A DNA stretch of 64,000 nt from Salvator merianae (GCA_003586115.2 QVOM02000116.1:37162372-37226371), one strand, 5' to 3'. Numbered from the stretch's first letter, positions 11,409 to 24,189 are shown. The notes: generated from the letters alone by a model not told the origin. Numbers and translations: made by a program.

Positions 11409-11806
11409 GTTGTTCAGTCATTTAGTTGTGTTTGATTCTTGTGACCCTGTGGACCACAGCATGCCAGACCTATCTGTCCTCTGCCTCCCAAGTCTGTCCA
11501 AGTTCATATTTGTTGCTTCCATTACACTATGTATCCATCTCATTTTCTACCATCCCCTGATTTTTCCCAGCATCAGGGTCTTTTCCAATGAGTCCTGTCT
11601 TCTCGTTATGTGGCCAAAGTATTTGAGCTTCAGCATGAATTCTTCCAAGTGAATAGTCAGGGCTGATTTTGTTGCAGTCCAAGGAACTCTTCTTGCAGTC
11701 CAAGGGACTCTCAAGTCTTCTCCAGCACCACAGTTCAGAAGTGTCAGTTCTTTGGCACTCAGTCTTCCTTATGGCCCCTCTCTCACAGCCATATGTTACT
11801 AAAAAC
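11409..11806 (-). mobile_element. BovB (RTE-type) LINE 3' fragment
   Basis: Read on the + strand this is the reverse complement of a BovB 3' end. Hallmarks in order are GTTGTTCAGTCATTTAGTTG, TTGTGACCCTGTGGACC, CATCAGGGTCTTTTCCAATG, GTGGCCAAAGTATTTGAG, CTTGCAGTCCAAGGGACTCT and CTTCTCCAGCACCACAGTTC. They fall in the same order and spacing as in ruminant BovB. The fragment is 5'-truncated at about 11806 and has no intact ORF. BovB is a known horizontally transferred retrotransposon shared by squamates and ruminants. Confidence 0.9.
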
Positions 11807-12718
11807 TTCTAGTATGACTCCTTAAATGCTAGAGTTGTGACCTTCCAATTACAGACCATAGCAGCTGAGTCCAAAAGGTTCTCTTTTGAATTGGCTTCTT
11901 GTATCAGTTAGGCTGTGAGGCAAATACCCATACTAGAGTCTGTCTTAAAAGTTGAATGCTTTCTAAGCAGGAGTCAGGTGCAGATTTGACTGTAGCTTTC
12001 ATTGGAATTCATATCATAAGTTGTATGTGTGAGGGTTATAAACCTTACACTGTATGTTTGTGCATATGCTTCAGTTTGTGGGACCACAAATCTTATTGTC
12101 TGTTTAAAGTTAGCTACCTTGTCTAGGCAGCCAAACGTAACTGGGAGTACAGAATGCCACAGAGTCTGAAGGAGGAAAGGGAGGGACAAGCCACACATGT
12201 TGAGGGGAGAGATTGACCCAAGGAATGGAGTCCATAATGAATGCATTGCTGTCCCTCCTTCCCTCCCTCCTATGTCTCTAGATTACCTGAATTTTGCCTT
12301 GCACATTTGGCTATATTGCATCTGACAGCCACAACTTCACTCTGTCTAGTGTGTCTAGTTTGTGGATTCTTCTATCTTCACATGCTATCCCTTTTACAGT
12401 GTGGTAATGCATGGTTTTATTTGCCTTCATTAGAAAGTAGCATGATGAATGGCAGAGATGCATTCTCTTCCCCATTGGTTATGCTGAAGCAACTGTGATT
12501 ATTCTGAGTAACCATAAATCAATGTGGTGTTCATACAAAGGAAGGCAGAATACAATAATCTGAACCAGAACTTCCCTTAATTCCTGCTTCCTTTTCATGG
12601 ATGGTGTCCATTTGTCAAAGAACCCCTGTTATCCCTGTTATTAAATTACTTGTATTTATTCACATAACTGGATTTGGGTGGAGGAAATCACTTCGCAGGG
12701 ATTATATGTAGTGAAAGT
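11807..12718. other. Intergenic, no recognised feature
   Basis: AT-rich with a CCTCCCT-type pyrimidine patch near 12255. Reading frames here are short and resemble no known protein. Confidence 0.5.
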
Positions 12719-13029
12719 CATGTGTCCTGCTAAGTTTTCTTAAGAGGCCACTCACGATCATAAGGATGAGGGGGAGCCCCCGATGGTGGCCCTCTGTGTG
12801 TCTGTGTGGAGACAACTTGGTCCTCAGCACCTGCCTCTACACAACAACTTCATTTGGCTGCAGCAGGTGAGGGGATCTCTCCCTACTTCTGTCACTGTCA
12901 CCAGACTGCCCATTGCAGCAACAAAGGAAGGAAATCGAAGAAGGAGATGAAGCTGAACAGGCAGTGTATGTTTACCAGAATTTCCCCTGGCTGCTGAAAT
13001 CTGCAGCATGTTTCATGTGAACTGCTCTT
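12719..13029. other. GC-richer unclassified block
   Basis: Base composition shifts relative to both flanks (for example GGGGGAGCCCCCGATGG near 12770, a short palindrome). It may be an old transposon fragment, but no terminal repeats were found. Confidence 0.3.
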
Positions 13030-13560
13030 GTTGCAGCCAGGCTGAATCTGCCCCATTTATTGTTTGAGAAATGTATTAGCTATCTTGCCCTTTGGAACAG
13101 CGTAATTGATTGAAAGGCAAAATCAACCCTACGGGACTGATTTTAATGTAAAAAACAGAAACAGACTTATAGCATTGCTGGCTTCTGAGGAAAAGCAAAG
13201 GAGAATTTAAAGTTACATAAACATCATCACGCTTCCTGATTATTATTCTTAGCCTTATTAGTGTTAGTACTTTTAGGGTTCATGAGTTTACATTGCATCT
13301 GCAGTTTTAACTGTCATTTGCTCCATTCATCTGGAACAGAAATTAGTGATTAACATTTGAATGCATTAGGAGATGCCACATGACATTGGGTGGAAATGCA
13401 TTAGAGAAAAATGGAATGGTCTAATTTCTCTGGCAGATGCAGTGTTAAATTGCTAGATTTTCTTTCTTTGAAGGCTTTCTTTAAAATTTTAATTCTAATT
13501 GGAAAAAGTCCTCAACTGATTCTATGCTGTTTTTATCTTTCATCTGACAGGAATCGGCCT
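13030..13560. promoter_or_regulatory. Candidate conserved non-coding element
   Basis: A repeat-free block with many homeodomain-like cores (GTAATTGATTG near 13104, TTAGTGATTAAC near 13343, repeated ATGCATTAG at about 13361 and 13398) and no ORF. Its texture is like that of developmental enhancers that populate gene deserts near homeobox genes. This is inference only; cross-species conservation was not tested. Confidence 0.25.
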
Positions 13561-15145
13561 TGCTAATTTCACCCATCTTTTCCCCTTAAGATTTTAGACT
13601 GTCAGCACTATATAGCTAAAACCAGAATAGAATGGTGGCTAAAGATGTATTATAGACCACATGAAAGTAATTAGCATTAGTACAATTTTTAGCATGGTTG
13701 GCAAAAGGTTCCATGTCCAACTTCAAACTGTAAAAAGCTATTTCATCAGGAATTACCTGGCTGCCCAGCTGTAAGAAGCACCAGTGTCTAATTCCATCAA
13801 CAACTACTGAGACATTCACAGTCCATTCTATTATATTCTCAAGGGATGTCCACTGGGGGAAAATAGTGACTTAGAAGGTGATCTGTAAATATTTTCACAG
13901 CATGTTTTTCAGTCTTATAACCTCATTTATTTAGAAGCGGGTGGGGAAGGGATTTTGCAAATTTGATGGGGCCTTATGGCTGTTGGAGAAAAAAAATCCC
14001 AGACTTAGGAAAGATCCTATTGCTTTAGTAATGTTTAATGGTTGAGTGGATTTCTCCTCTACCACTCTATTTAGATTTACAGTCTTATATTTAAGGCAGT
14101 GCATACTAGCAACATGGTGTCACAACTGAAGGGCACCGAAATAAAAAAAGAAAATAGAGACACTGTTAGCAAAATTCAGTCCTCAACTGTTCCTGATATT
14201 GTGACTCCCTCTAGTCAGGAGACCAGAACTAACATGACTCGCACAGATTTCGTGTTTGCCAGTGACAGTGCATGAAGTGGTCCATTGAGTCCAACTCGTG
14301 TTAGCAGCCATTCTTGCTGGTTGTAAACCCAGCAGTGGGTGGATCTAGAGGGCCCCAATGGGTGAATCACCTCAGTCCCCACCCAAATATCTGTTGGTTA
14401 TAATAAAATATATAAAAACAAAATTAAAAACAGATAAAAAGTGTAGTACACAAATAAGTGCCTCTAAGTATAAGGCCTAGATTAAGCCATGGATCTTCAC
14501 TAACCTTCAGAATGCACAGAGGGATGGTGCTTCACACATATCAGGGCTCATTTACTCACATGGGTTAAGAAGCGTAATATATAGTGATGCTCAGCCCATT
14601 TCATCACATCAAGTGCCCAATATCTCAGTCACTCATCTGCTTTCTTGCATGCGGAGACTTGTCTGGAAAGTGCCTCCTGTCTCCATCAACTATGTCCAGT
14701 CCTTCTATGCTGGAGTTGTTTTTGGTAGTCCCACTATGTTCTGCTCGTGCCTGTGCAGAAAGGCAGGAGTGTACCGCCATATCTTCATGGGAAGTTAGGG
14801 GCTAGCACCAGGAGTTACCACTGGCAAGTCCATCTGGTTCTTAGCATGCACATGGACACTGCTGCCCTCTCGTTTTTGCTCCCCTCTGCCTGCAGTCTCC
14901 TCTGTCTTTAAGGATCTATATTTTGCATTCCTCTTTCCCTTCCTATCTTGCTCTCTTTTTCTATGCCCTCCTAAAGAGGAAAGACAGAGAGAGAGAGACA
15001 TCCTGGGCTCTTAGAGTCCCAAAGTGGAAACAAAGTTTACTTGTGAGAAAGCATGCTCAGTGCTCTGTATCAGTAAATGCTTTGACATTATTCCAGCCCT
15101 CACCCTATCAAGTGTAGCATTCATAGTATGCTGGCTTGCATGGAA
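13561..15145. other. Intergenic, unclassified
   Basis: Mixed composition. About 14260-14400 is GC-richer and may be a degraded repeat, but no terminal repeat or coding signal was found. A GAGA run lies near 14985-14998. Confidence 0.4.
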
Positions 15146-15190
15146 ACACACACACACACACACACACGCACACACACACACACACACACA
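15146..15190. repeat. (AC)n microsatellite
   Basis: 45 bp of AC dinucleotides with one interruption (G at 15168). Confidence 0.98.
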
Positions 15191-16525
15191 TTTATCTCTT
15201 CCCCCAGCCCAATGCAGCATTCATGGTTTGCTGTCGCTCTCTTTTTTTCTAGCATTCAGCCAGGACTACCCCAGTTCATGTATGCCTGCAAGCACACAAA
15301 TTTTCTTTGCTATTCCGAAATAGGGGATCCGAAGCAGCAAAGATAGCAGTGCTTTCACTAGAGCTGGGATTCCCTCTTTGAAAATCCCTCTCCTGCTGCA
15401 GCTACTTGATCACTCCTGCGTTTCTTTAGTTGAATATGGGTAGGCTTTCTCTCTCTCCCTCTCTCTCACATACATACAGCGCTGGATGCTTACTGCCATC
15501 AACCACATGTGTACCCTCTTCTTGGCTTGTTGCAGTCAGGGGCGGCCAATATGTTGTTCAGCAAGGTCTGTTTTCTTACACATTCTGATTTGTACAGAAA
15601 TGCAGCTTTATGGTATCTCTCACCTAACATTTGCGCTCTCAGGTCTGTCCTCCTGTTACCACTTCCTTTTAACCGTTTTTTTTGCCCTCTGCCCCACCAG
15701 TTACAATATGTACTACACACTACTGACTTCATGCAGAGCAAATTCAAAACAGGAAAAGGTAATATGGAAACAGTGGCAGTCTATACCTGGAAAACAAGGA
15801 AGTGGCTAATAAGCCCTTCCAGTGGGAGTCCGAAGAAAAATGGAGCAGTATACCCACTGACACTCACCCACACCAGTCACCTCCCAGAACAGCACACAGA
15901 CAAGGAAAGTCTGAGGGTAACAAGGACATGTCCTCTTTCCTCCTTCTTGAAGTGAAACTTGTGAGGAAGAGGAACTTGTGAGGAGCAGCATAGGTTCCAG
16001 GTACGTTCAGTTTTGTCCAGAATACTCTGCTAACAGCTTTCAGCCGAGTTGCGCCATGACTGGTCACACTGAAAAAAGAAAAAAAAAAAGGGAAGCCTCC
16101 TTCGTATCCCTTGCAATGCCCACAGGGAGCCACAGATAAGCTGGTCTTGCAGTTACACCAAAATAGCAAGCCAAACTATGTGGGATATTACAGACTAGAA
16201 GCTGATAAAATCCCTTCTATTAAAAATGCAGACTTTTTTAGAATGCAGACATTCCATTAAAAATGGGATAATTGTCCCAATCTAAGGCAGAAGATGAAAA
16301 TAGGTCCCCTGTGAATGTGTGGTACTTCCAAAACTTATAAATACCATTGGTGCTTGGGTTGTATGTGTGGTTCCTAAATTAGCGAATTGGAATTAACATA
16401 TCTCCTGCAATGGCAAACCCAAAGCTAATCCAGGCTTCTGAAATTTAACTTTATGGTTAGACAATTCTGTACCACTTGAGCAGCTGCTTGTGAAAATGCC
16501 CCAAGACAGAGTAGGTAAAATATTA
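15191..16525. other. Intergenic, unclassified
   Basis: Moderate GC, with CT-rich patches near 15450. Several overlapping reading frames up to 148 codons are open here on both strands, but none has recognisable domains or splice context, and I treat them as chance. Confidence 0.4.
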
Positions 16526-16750
16526 GGGCCCAGTCACACCCAAGGGTTAATCCAGCTTCAGTCCACTTTTGACTTGAAAGAACACATCAGCAAAGTGAGT
16601 AGTCATTTCCTTTCCACGATATCTAACCCAAAGGTGAATTTTCTGAGTTAGATAATGCTGAAAGAAAAGATCTTATTACTTCACTGGTGTGTTCCCTTAG
16701 CCTTAAAGTGGACTGAAGCTGGATCAAAACTTAGGTGTGATTGGGCCCTT
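16526..16750. mobile_element. Harbinger-like MITE with TTA target duplication
   Basis: The left end GGGCCCAGTCACACCCAAGG matches the reverse complement of the right end (GGGCCCAATCACACCTAAGT). Both arms continue through ATCCAGCTTCAGTCCACTTT, giving inverted repeats of about 44 bp. TTA abuts both ends (16523-16525 and about 16749-16751, depending on where the last base is assigned). A 3-bp TWA duplication with G/C-starting inverted repeats fits PIF/Harbinger non-autonomous elements. The 225-bp interior codes for nothing. Confidence 0.8.
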
Positions 16751-18060
16751 AGATTGGTTTGACCTTGCCTGACTTGGTTCATGTATGGGTTTCAACTCTT
16801 CATTGACTGAACTCTCATCCAGATACTGAACATAGTAAAAAAAAGAAACAGACTGGGGTTTTATAGGTCTTATTCACGGGCATTTGCACATTATAGACAA
16901 CTTGCTCATGTTATACTGTTCAAAGTAGGTCTGGGAGGCAAGCATTTGTGTATTCTTTAGTCTTTCAAGCCCTGTGCTTCAGCAAACTTTCATGCAGGCT
17001 TAGCAAAGACTGTTGAAGCTTTCCAGCAGAGCTTGCGTCTTTTCATGCTTTTTATCTTTTGAAGGGAACAAATGAAAACATACCTCTATGCCTGTGTAGC
17101 ACTGATTTTTTTTTTTTTTAAATGAAGTCTTGTCAAATCTCTTAATCCCATTTTGGTGCTCTGGAGCAATTTATTTCTGTCCCAAATCCCCCTTTTCATG
17201 TCTGCCAAAAACAATACTGGGCACTATGTAGCCCATTTCAAAATGAAGTTGTTCAATGCAGCCGTCTAGTAGTAAAGTTAAAAAGCACAAAGCCAACCTG
17301 TTTTTCATCTCTTTCATTTTTAAAAGAGACGAAAGTCCATTTTAATGCCCTGATTACAAAGCCTAGGTGGAGCCTGAAACTAAAATTGGTTTCCTTACTG
17401 AATGTTATTCTGCATTCTTCATACACTGGGATTTCTTTCTTTCTTTTTTTTCTTAAAATGAGAAAATCCATATGGGGCCCTATCATAAAATATTGTGCAC
17501 ATGAATATGTTGTAAAGCACATATAGACAAGTTGTGAAAAGTAATAGCGGGTCTGTCCTCAAAGACTGAAAGGAGCTACTTCCACAGCTTAGGATAAGAA
17601 GATCTGACTCAAAATCTGCAGTGGTAAAGTATTTAAAATCCAGGTGACAAGATAGAATGTATGTGCCAATATTTTTTAAAAATCCCAAAGAGGCAGAATA
17701 TGATTCTTGAGTCTCTGTATGCTCAGCATTCCATGATGCACACCAAAGAGGATGCTGTGGAATTGATAGGAGCAATATTTCAGTCATATTGATACTGTTA
17801 GAGCAAGCAGTCACCTTCCAGAATTGTTACTGTCCTATGTGTGTGAAAAACACATCCGAGTCCCTTCCTGTTTGGAATCCCAAGGTCTTTTATTTTACTT
17901 TTAATACCCATAGATCATCTTTTCAGTCTGTCAAAGTCAGTTTGCAAGACTTTCCTTAAATTCAATTTTGCAAAACCTCTTTTAAAAAAATTGCAAAATA
18001 ATATCCTCCATTCAAAGTCAATTTCCCTCCCTAGAATCTGCAGAACAACTTGCCTCTAAC
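16751..18060. other. Intergenic, no recognised feature
   Basis: AT-rich sequence with poly-T and poly-A patches (17107-17119, 17443-17450). No gene signal. Confidence 0.45.
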
Positions 18061-18960
18061 AATGGCTGCATCTGCACACAGAAATACCAGCACATTAGAG
18101 GTGGTAGTGTTCACAGTGCTGTACCTGAAGGCTTTTTTGACTACTATGCCCTGATTGGATCAGTGGATCCAGATCACCGTATGGTGTAGATTGGAACAAT
18201 GCCATCTGCACAAAGGTGCTGGTTCAGACCAGTTCCAGCACTGGCAGGGAAGCTGACACAAACTTCTGGGCAGGTGTCTGACGGCTCTGAAGGGCTAGGA
18301 ATGAAGTTTCCTTCCCTTGGAGCCCCTGGGGAACACACTTCAGGGGCATGCTTTGGTGAGCCGCTAAAATAGATTCCCCTGTAGTCTGGAAAATGGAGGC
18401 ATGCCTTCTACATGTGTCCGGTGTTCTGGACTGGGCCACGCTGGTGTCAACACTATGTCCACATTCTCCCATCTTTGTTCTTTCTGCATCTCATCCTTAT
18501 TTGTTGGCATTTCTCACAGATCTACATTTCCCCTCTGTGGTTCACTTTGGAATGCAGATAAGGTGCCTGGAAAAGTTCATTGTTTTTGAGAACTCAAGTT
18601 TGGATTCTGCTGAGCTCACTGGGTGTGTGGAAACAAAGTGGTACTAGAATGCTTCTTATACCTTATGCACACCTAATATTATTGTAAACTGATATCAATA
18701 ACATGTCTTATTCCTGTATCTGGACCTCGGGTGGTGAATATGACAGTGGTACATCAGTAGACCTCGATATCGAGGAATACCAGCAAGTGCAGAAAGGCTG
18801 TCCCTTAATCCAAATTAAAGGCCACAAAATGCTCACCCAAAATGCATTCTTTGGCCTTTAATGTGCATTAGATGTGCGATGGAGATGCCAGCATCTACAT
18901 GCTACTACCTCTAAGCTGTGTTTTTTTTTAATGTGCAGGGATGCAGCCATAGATTGATAA
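18061..18960. mobile_element. Composite of non-autonomous DNA transposon fragments
   Basis: The block opens with GGCTGCATCTGCACACAG (18064) and closes with ATGTGCAGGGATGCAGCC (18937-18954), inverted copies of one terminus. Inside, 18145-18410 belongs to the dispersed family also seen at 46.25-46.53 kb (shared phrases GGGCTAGGAATGAA and TAGTCTGGAAAATGGAGGC). About 18815-18862 is a palindrome around TAAAGGCC...GGCCTTTAA. The arrangement suggests one element inserted in another. Confidence 0.5.
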
Positions 18961-21563
18961 CAACAGATAATTGTAGCAATGCTTTATGTATTGTTGCCTT
19001 CTTAGCAATATCAGAAACTATCTTAAGCGGAGGCAGCAGTGTAATGAAGTGATTTTTTTTCAAGAGTGTTTTGCAAAGATCCTTCCATAAGATGGCAGCA
19101 TAGGTGAATCCAAGAGACAGAGGACAAATGAAGTTGTCATTGATAGGGTTGCTGGTAGACGTTTAAAAACACACTGATGCGTGTGCCCCCTGCCCCAAAA
19201 GAGGCGTTTCATTTTCATGGGCTTTACTTTCATTTGCTTTGTGACTTTCCTGCCATCAATCAGTCAGGTATCTGACCTTTTTATTTCATCTTTTTCCAAT
19301 TTCATCTCGCTGTCTCCTTTCCTACATCCTGATCAAGGCTCTTGTCTTCTGCCACGAAGCTGATTTATCAGCTATTGGAGAAAAAGTGGCTGTACAAAAT
19401 AATTTCAAGTGCTTTAAATTATTTTTGTGGTAAAATATCCTTGAAAAGAAATACCCATGCTTTATCTAAAAGTATAACGTAAACAGTGGCTACCTTTCCT
19501 CTCTACTTCCCTCATAAAATTCTACGATGAGATTATGTTTTGCCAATTAAAATGATGTTGAGAGTTAGGAATTTTGTGTGTGTGCTGGAATAGAAATTCA
19601 ATCCTATTTACAACACTTAAAAAAACAACAACTAAAACACGTTTCCTTTTATTCTTATTTTTCATGCATACTTTTATTTATTTCATGCATACCTGGTTAT
19701 CCTGTCTGCATTCAGCATTTATTTATATATCTGTAGTTTCATAATCTTTTTTTTTTACTAGGTTAAATGATCCCATGAAGCAAGAGGATAAATGTTTATT
19801 GGTCTATGATTAGAATATTGCTCTTTTCAAACTGATAAAACATGGAAAGTTGGCGTAAAGATTTTGTTACAAAAATTTATGTCACTTTATGGTTGCTTTA
19901 TTGCTGCTGCTACTACCACTACTGCATTCAGTTGCCATTACACTTAATATAAATTATGAAAAAGAAAAGGAAAGAAATAAGGGGCTAGCGCTCACCTGTT
20001 GGAACTATAATTTTGTGTTCTCAAAAATTTGGTTCATAATCACCCATGACTTACTGTGGAGCTACACATGTCATGATTTTCTTAACTTGAATATAAAGGA
20101 AGATTTAGAACAAATATATATTTTTTTTGCATGTTTTTACTTTAAAAAATGAAGAAAGATGAAAACATCCCTGTCATTTGACTTTTCTGATTTACAGCGA
20201 TCCTACCTAACAAATACTTTTCCATGGGTATGATAACAATTGTTCATACGGAGTACTTAGAGTGTTTATTGAATATTAAGCTTGGTAATTTATTTTGCAA
20301 GATGATCCAGATTACGTTCTAAGCATAGGTCTGAATGAAAAGTACTTCAAGATTTTATGCCAATGTCATTAAAATTAAAGTTTGTATTTGCCTTTCGCCT
20401 AGTTATGGTTCAACGTATTGGAAATATAATGTATTAATGTTAGTGGTTATGTAGTCAGATTACTTAGAATAATATTTTGAAATCATATTCAAAACAATGT
20501 ACAGTATTATACAATTCATTGATTTGAGGGCTTTAGAAACCACAGTTTACTGTGAATTAGATCATGTGAATCTGTCATGATACAGTGCTGGATACGGTTC
20601 CTTTTTCTCTGGCCTGATCATATTACAATTTCCATGGGGTGACCTAGAATTTTAGAATCATGACAGATAGGGAAAAACAAAATAAAATGGCTTTCTAGCC
20701 ACGTTTCTGGTGAAGAATTAGATCAAGGTAGAACTTTGTTCCCGCACAAAACTTAGATATATTACATTTTAATGACAGTGACACCATAAATGCACAATAA
20801 AATGTTTAAAATGAAAGATGATAAAAACACCAGTTTTCAAATTAAGTAAGCCTTAGCATTTTATTCAGAATATGAAACTAAATAAGAAGCATTCTTGTAC
20901 ATGTAAATCACAAAGAAGGAAAATGATTTAAATAGTGCATACAGGCAGGCAGCAAAAGAAAGTATTATGTAAACCTGCCTAGTCAAATATACGTTATTTG
21001 AAGACTGGGACTGGAAGAGAACTAGCTGTTATGGATCTAACTTCACATAAGTCAGAAGAAATAAAAGGAAGAATTTTTCATTTTTTCATATTTCCATCTA
21101 AAATGTGTTATTTTCTTTTTTAAAAACAAAATTATTCATATCTTTAGAAATTTCATATAGCTTTTATGCACAATTTTGACTAACATTTATAGTTTTGCTA
21201 TTTTCATTAATAGATACATTTTTGCCCACATTGTCCTGTACAACCTCCTTTTGCAAATCTCTTTGCAAAAATTTGAACAAGTGTGAAATTTTAGGGATAC
21301 TACCATTTCAGCTCACTTACTAGTTTGTGAACTGTGTATTTTTAAAAATGCACATTTATAAGTAAACTAAATGAGTTTCCCCTTAAACTCATTGCAATTC
21401 ATCTATTTAGTCTTCTCATTATGACATTTCTTGTGTGTGTTGTATTAATACAATATATAGCATATGATAGATATTGATGCTACTGACCAGTGATAGCTAC
21501 TGGATTTTCTTTCTCACAAAGGGGTTTGAATATGAACAATTACTTTGTGTCTATAACACTGAG
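18961..21563. other. AT-rich apparently single-copy intergenic sequence
   Basis: No LINE, SINE or inverted-repeat element was recognised, and no convincing ORF. Low CpG and even AT-rich texture suggest old unique DNA. Conservation would have to be tested by alignment. Confidence 0.4.
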
Positions 21564-21726
21564 GCTGCATCTGTGCACATTTAAAAAAATTGCAAAAGTG
21601 GCTTAAAGATGGTAGCATGTGGATGCTAGTGTTCTGCATTTGGCCTTTAATTGAATTGAACGTATCAGTATGTGGATGCTGACACCTCTAGGTTGCTTTT
21701 GAGTCACTTTTTTTTTTTTTTTACAG
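21564..21726 (-). mobile_element. Small non-autonomous transposon fragment (GGCTGCATCTG family)
   Basis: Starts GGCTGCATCTGTGCACAT followed by an A-rich stretch, then GGCCTTTAATTG. The reverse complement parallels the copies ending at 18954 and 34596: a segment with GGCCAAATGCA, then a T-run and GATGCAGCC. Confidence 0.5.
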
Positions 21727-21918
21727 CCTAATTTTGTACTGTTAAGTCACTTTATTTGAAATAAGTACCTTGAGCAGACCATTATTGGCCATTAGCAAAT
21801 AATAATGACTCAGTTTACTTTGGGGATGAAGCCACAAAAGGAGATCATGGCAATCTGGAGTCTGATAAGGTCATGTGATTTATGATTGCTGACAAGTCCT
21901 GCATGGCAAAGATATCAA

Positions 21919-21920
<2 letters not shown>

Positions 21921-21956
<36 letters not shown>
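21921..21956. repeat. (AT)18 microsatellite
   Basis: 36 bp of perfect AT dinucleotides. Confidence 0.98.
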
Positions 21957-21958
<2 letters not shown>

Positions 21959-22554
21959 GATGTCTTTTTCTAGAAACTAGAGCAGTTTCTGGAATCTAGA
22001 GCTTGAATATCATTTTGAAAAAAATTCATACACAGAGCTTTTCTTTCCTTTTTCTTTTTCAAGCAGGCCATGGAAATAATTTGTAATTTAATGTGATCAT
22101 AAATATAGAGCCTCATTATGCGATGCCACAGCTGTCTTCTGCAAGCCTTTTTATAGGGGAAATTCATACTCCTTACTACAAGACACAAGTTGTATATATC
22201 TTTTAACTGTGGCGAGGGTTTGATTGACGTCGTATTACTTTCTTTAAGAAGAAACAGCAGGCAAGTGGAAGGGAATGTCAGTACGAAATCACATTTCTTT
22301 GGTAGGTTATTTGTACCAAGTATGCGAACCGCAAACTGTGTTGCTTTTCTTGCTCTTCATGTTGAGATGTGGAGAAATAACAGAGAGGAAGTTGGGGATT
22401 TAATGCCGCTGTATGTTAGGACTTTCTTGTGAATGAATCTATTTCCAAGAAGAACCTTTCTAAGTTTTTTTTAGTTATCAAAAAATAAGAAATGCACAAC
22501 ACTAGCTAGGATTAGGTTCTTCGTGATCTTGAATGGATGCAAAACCATGTAGCA

Positions 22555-22625
22555 TAATACTAAGCATGTTTATTCTGAGTTAAGTCCTACTGTGTTCAAT
22601 GGGGATTACTCTTCCATAAATGCAG
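22555..22625 (+). repeat. Dispersed squamate repeat fragment
   Basis: GCATGTTTATTCTGAGTTAA then GTCCTACTGTGTTCAATGGG and GATTACTC is a diverged copy of a motif very common in squamate genomes (TCTACTCAGAAGTAAGTCC type). The class of the parent element is not certain from memory. Confidence 0.5.
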
Positions 22626-22849
22626 GCTCACATATACATAGTATTGAACTCACAACCTCTCTAATCCTATGATTTTAGAATAGGAAGAGTTTGTTCCTGT
22701 TTTAAGTGTATGGCATATTCACTTTTTCTAGGAGCATGCATCTTCAGATAACTCTGAGCTGACTAAATACTATTCAGTTACTGCAAGCATCAATCATTAG
22801 ATGACTCTTTCATACAGAGGTGTGTTATGCCCCATTGCCACTATAGAAA

Positions 22850-23830
22850 AGAATCAGCAGATGGTGACCTGGGAGACCAGTGTTCAGCTGCTCTTTCAGT
22901 CATGGAAGCTCACCATGTGACCTTGGACCAGTGATGGCCCCTCAGGCTCCAGTCAGCTGGAGTCTGGAAGGTGTTGTGGGGTAGGAGCCTCAAAGCTGCC
23001 TCAGAAGTGTTCAAAGCAGCCTTGTCATGGCTTCCAGAACACTGCTGCAAGTAATAGGACCTCTCACAGCAGCAAAGATCCTACTGAGACTCCCTTCAAA
23101 AGACCAGAAGTGGTGCCAGAAATCACCCACTTACCGTTTTAAAAAGCTGCTCAACCCTTAAGTCTTTTCTTTCCCCTCATGCATCCACATCAGGGAAGAA
23201 GTGACTTCCCCTGATCCAAGTCACCCAGAGTAATTTAGACTGGATAACTGGTAAGTTATTATGGTGAGAATGGGAATTTCTGGACACCCAGATTCTGGGT
23301 GCCCACATGTATGGATATCCAAGCTTCTGGGTGCCCCAGGGGGACAAGGATTGTGACTGTGTGGATACTGCCTTAGTCCAAGACCTTAGTAATTCAATAA
23401 TACACCTTGGAGGGACATCAAAGTTATTGCATCTCCAAAGCATGCTCCTCCAAGACGCAAATATATTAGTGCATGAGAAGTGACTCTGAGATTGCTTCTT
23501 GCACACTGAATTAAGCCTTCACTGTGGCCAACACTGCATGTTCATGCAAGGGGCATACTGTTCCTGAGCATGGAAGGCAAGAGGTGTGGCAACTTGAACA
23601 ATGTGGCCTTGGCAATGACACTGGAGCCATCAGGCTCCTTGCTGGGGTCCCCAGAGGTTGTGTGTATGACCCACTATGACAGAGGTACCTCCCCAAGCAG
23701 TGTCCTGCTGGGACATGCCGTAACCTGAATCACAGTGTGAGGATAAAATGGGAGGGAAGAGAACAATGGAAGTTATCTTCAGCTCTTTGGAGGAAATGTG
23801 GGCTATACATGCATAAATAAATGCAACAGA
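22850..23830 (+). mobile_element. tRNA-type SINE split by an ~800-bp insertion
   Basis: The SINE left half (about 22858-22930) has GACCTGGGAGACCAGTGTTC, CATGGAAGCTCACCATGTGA and CCTTGGACCAGT. The right half (about 23723-23825) has TAACCTGAATCACAGTGTGA, GGATAAAATGGGAGG and CTCTTTGGAGGAAATGTGG, ending in ATAAATAAATG. The intervening 22931-23722 is foreign to the SINE. I see no clean terminal repeats at its edges, so its class is unknown. Confidence 0.65.
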
Positions 23831-24189
23831 ACCTCTTTGTCACTTTCTAAATAAACTGCATTCCACTTATGCTGCAATTCCTTGGAAGTTCCACAATAAT
23901 TGGAACTATAAAACATCAGCAACCATAATAGAAGACAGCAGACAACATGTAAAATGGAGACTCATGCAGCAGAACTGGCAAGGGGAGGGCAAAGTCCTGA
24001 CTGCTGCCTCACTTTTGATTAAGCAGAGTGCAGATCAACATGCTCAAAAGCAAGGTACCTATTTCCTTTTGTCCTGTGTGAGTTGCTGCTGCATTTTGCA
24101 AATACAAAATCCTAGAGTAAACAAAAACATCCTGACCTGGCACTGAAAACATTAAAACATTATTAAGCAAAAACATAACTAAAATATAA

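Noticed and set aside
15509..15955. 148-codon open frame on + with overlapping frames on both strands
   Set aside because: No domain, no splice or promoter context; several frames open at once is expected of moderate-GC DNA by chance.
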